Source: Demequinaceae bacterium (GTDB taxonomy: Bacteria > Actinomycetota > Actinomycetes > Actinomycetales > Demequinaceae). Taken from it: DNA of 7,132 bases. The stretch covers positions 1-7,132 of the forward strand of contig WTKG01000003.1 in NCBI GenBank assembly GCA_011524475.1, in the 5' to 3' direction. Positions 7,038 to 7,132 of the stretch are shown here, in pieces. Within the stretch, counting starts at the first letter, position 1, and each line of letters starts with the position of its first letter. The notes beneath the pieces were generated by a model. It saw only the letters and a list, made by a program, of their open reading frames with translations. It was not told the DNA's origin and made no database searches. A program made the translations under genes and the position numbers.

Positions 7038-7062
7038 CCCCGTACCGCGGAGGTTCGGTTAC

Positions 7063-7071
7063 TGATATTCT
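7063..7071 (+). promoter_or_regulatory. Candidate extended -10 promoter for pyrG
   Basis: TGATATTCT combines a TGN extension with TATTCT, which fits the actinobacterial TANNNT -10 pattern. Transcription would begin around 7078-7080, right at the GTG proposed for pyrG, which would make a leaderless or nearly leaderless mRNA. No good -35 is visible 17 bases upstream, which an extended -10 does not strictly need. This is pattern matching only. Confidence 0.35.
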
Positions 7072-7079
7072 CAAAGCCC

Positions 7080-7132
7080 GTGGAGGGAACTCGTTTTTCC
7101 GGTAGCACGGGCCATGTGACCCGGCATATTTT
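7080..7132 (+). CDS. pyrG: 5' end of CTP synthase (partial, runs off right edge)
   Basis: The last codons read GHVTRHIF, which fits the N-terminus of CTP synthase, where xTKHIFVTGG is the usual opening. CTP synthase makes CTP from UTP, ATP and glutamine. The assignment rests on these few residues plus gene order: pyrG (Rv1699) follows the steB homologue Rv1698 in M. tuberculosis. The start is uncertain. GTG 7080 gives about 15 residues before HIF, similar to actinobacterial enzymes with a short N-terminal extension, and fits a leaderless message from the candidate -10 at 7063-7071. GTG 7116 would give VTRHIF, like enzymes without the extension, but has no clear ribosome site. The ATG at 7114 is followed at once by TGA. 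Most of the gene, including the ATP-binding loop, is outside the window. Confidence 0.6.
   Translation, partial: MEGTRFSGSTGHVTRHI

Noticed and set aside
7031..7040. GGGCGCGCCC palindrome as an intrinsic terminator
   Set aside because: There is no room for a loop in the palindrome itself and no T-run after the alternative 6-bp stem.
7062..7064. CTG as the pyrG start, eight bases after GGAGG (7049-7053)
   Set aside because: Spacing is good but CTG starts are very rare, and it would add residues unlike known PyrG N-termini. Kept only as a remote alternative.
7028..7105. Read-through continuation of steB past its TAA to TAG 7103-7105
   Set aside because: The frame is open for 25 codons but shows no family similarity, and steB already has normal length and a typical ending.

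Overview
The window is a compact, one-direction (+ strand) gene block from the chromosome of an actinobacterium (Actinomycetota). Three things point there. The gene order matches, as I recall it, the Rv1691-Rv1699 block of Mycobacterium tuberculosis and the cg1603/cg1604 neighbourhood of Corynebacterium glutamicum. The DNA is moderately GC-rich. Three of the starts I choose are GTG (tlyA, recN, steB), and a fourth, for pyrG, probably is too. TTA codons are present and the GC content is not extreme, so a Streptomyces-like genome is unlikely. Genus cannot be fixed from this window.

Layout: (1) 3-332, the 3' end of a TPR-like protein with an acidic low-complexity tail. (2) 329-1327, a NagD-type HAD phosphatase. 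(3) 1332-1502, a 56-residue acidic protein, easily missed because of its size. (4) 1507-2334, TlyA, an rRNA 2'-O-methyltransferase. (5) 2331-3188, NAD kinase. (6) 3188-4876, the DNA-repair SMC-like ATPase RecN. (7) 4905-6062, SteA. (8) 6062-7027, SteB/MctB. (9) From about 7080 to the right edge, the first codons of what looks like pyrG (CTP synthase).

Nearly all junctions are ATGA or TAGTG overlaps or 4-nt gaps, so genes 1-6 look like one translationally coupled operon. The only larger gaps are 28 nt (recN-steA) and about 52 nt (steB-pyrG). The second gap holds a possible extended -10 promoter. There is no stretch over 300 bases without a gene. I see no mobile element, RNA gene, CRISPR array or convincing intrinsic terminator.

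Functionally the block mixes housekeeping roles: metabolite phosphatase, ribosome methylation, NADP supply, recombination repair, cell separation (SteA/SteB acting with the RipC-FtsEX system in Corynebacteriales) and pyrimidine nucleotide synthesis. I found no new system. The points worth a second look are the conserved small ORF, diverged motif residues in SteA, NAD kinase and TlyA, the SteB-versus-MctB functional ambiguity, and the pyrG start and promoter region.
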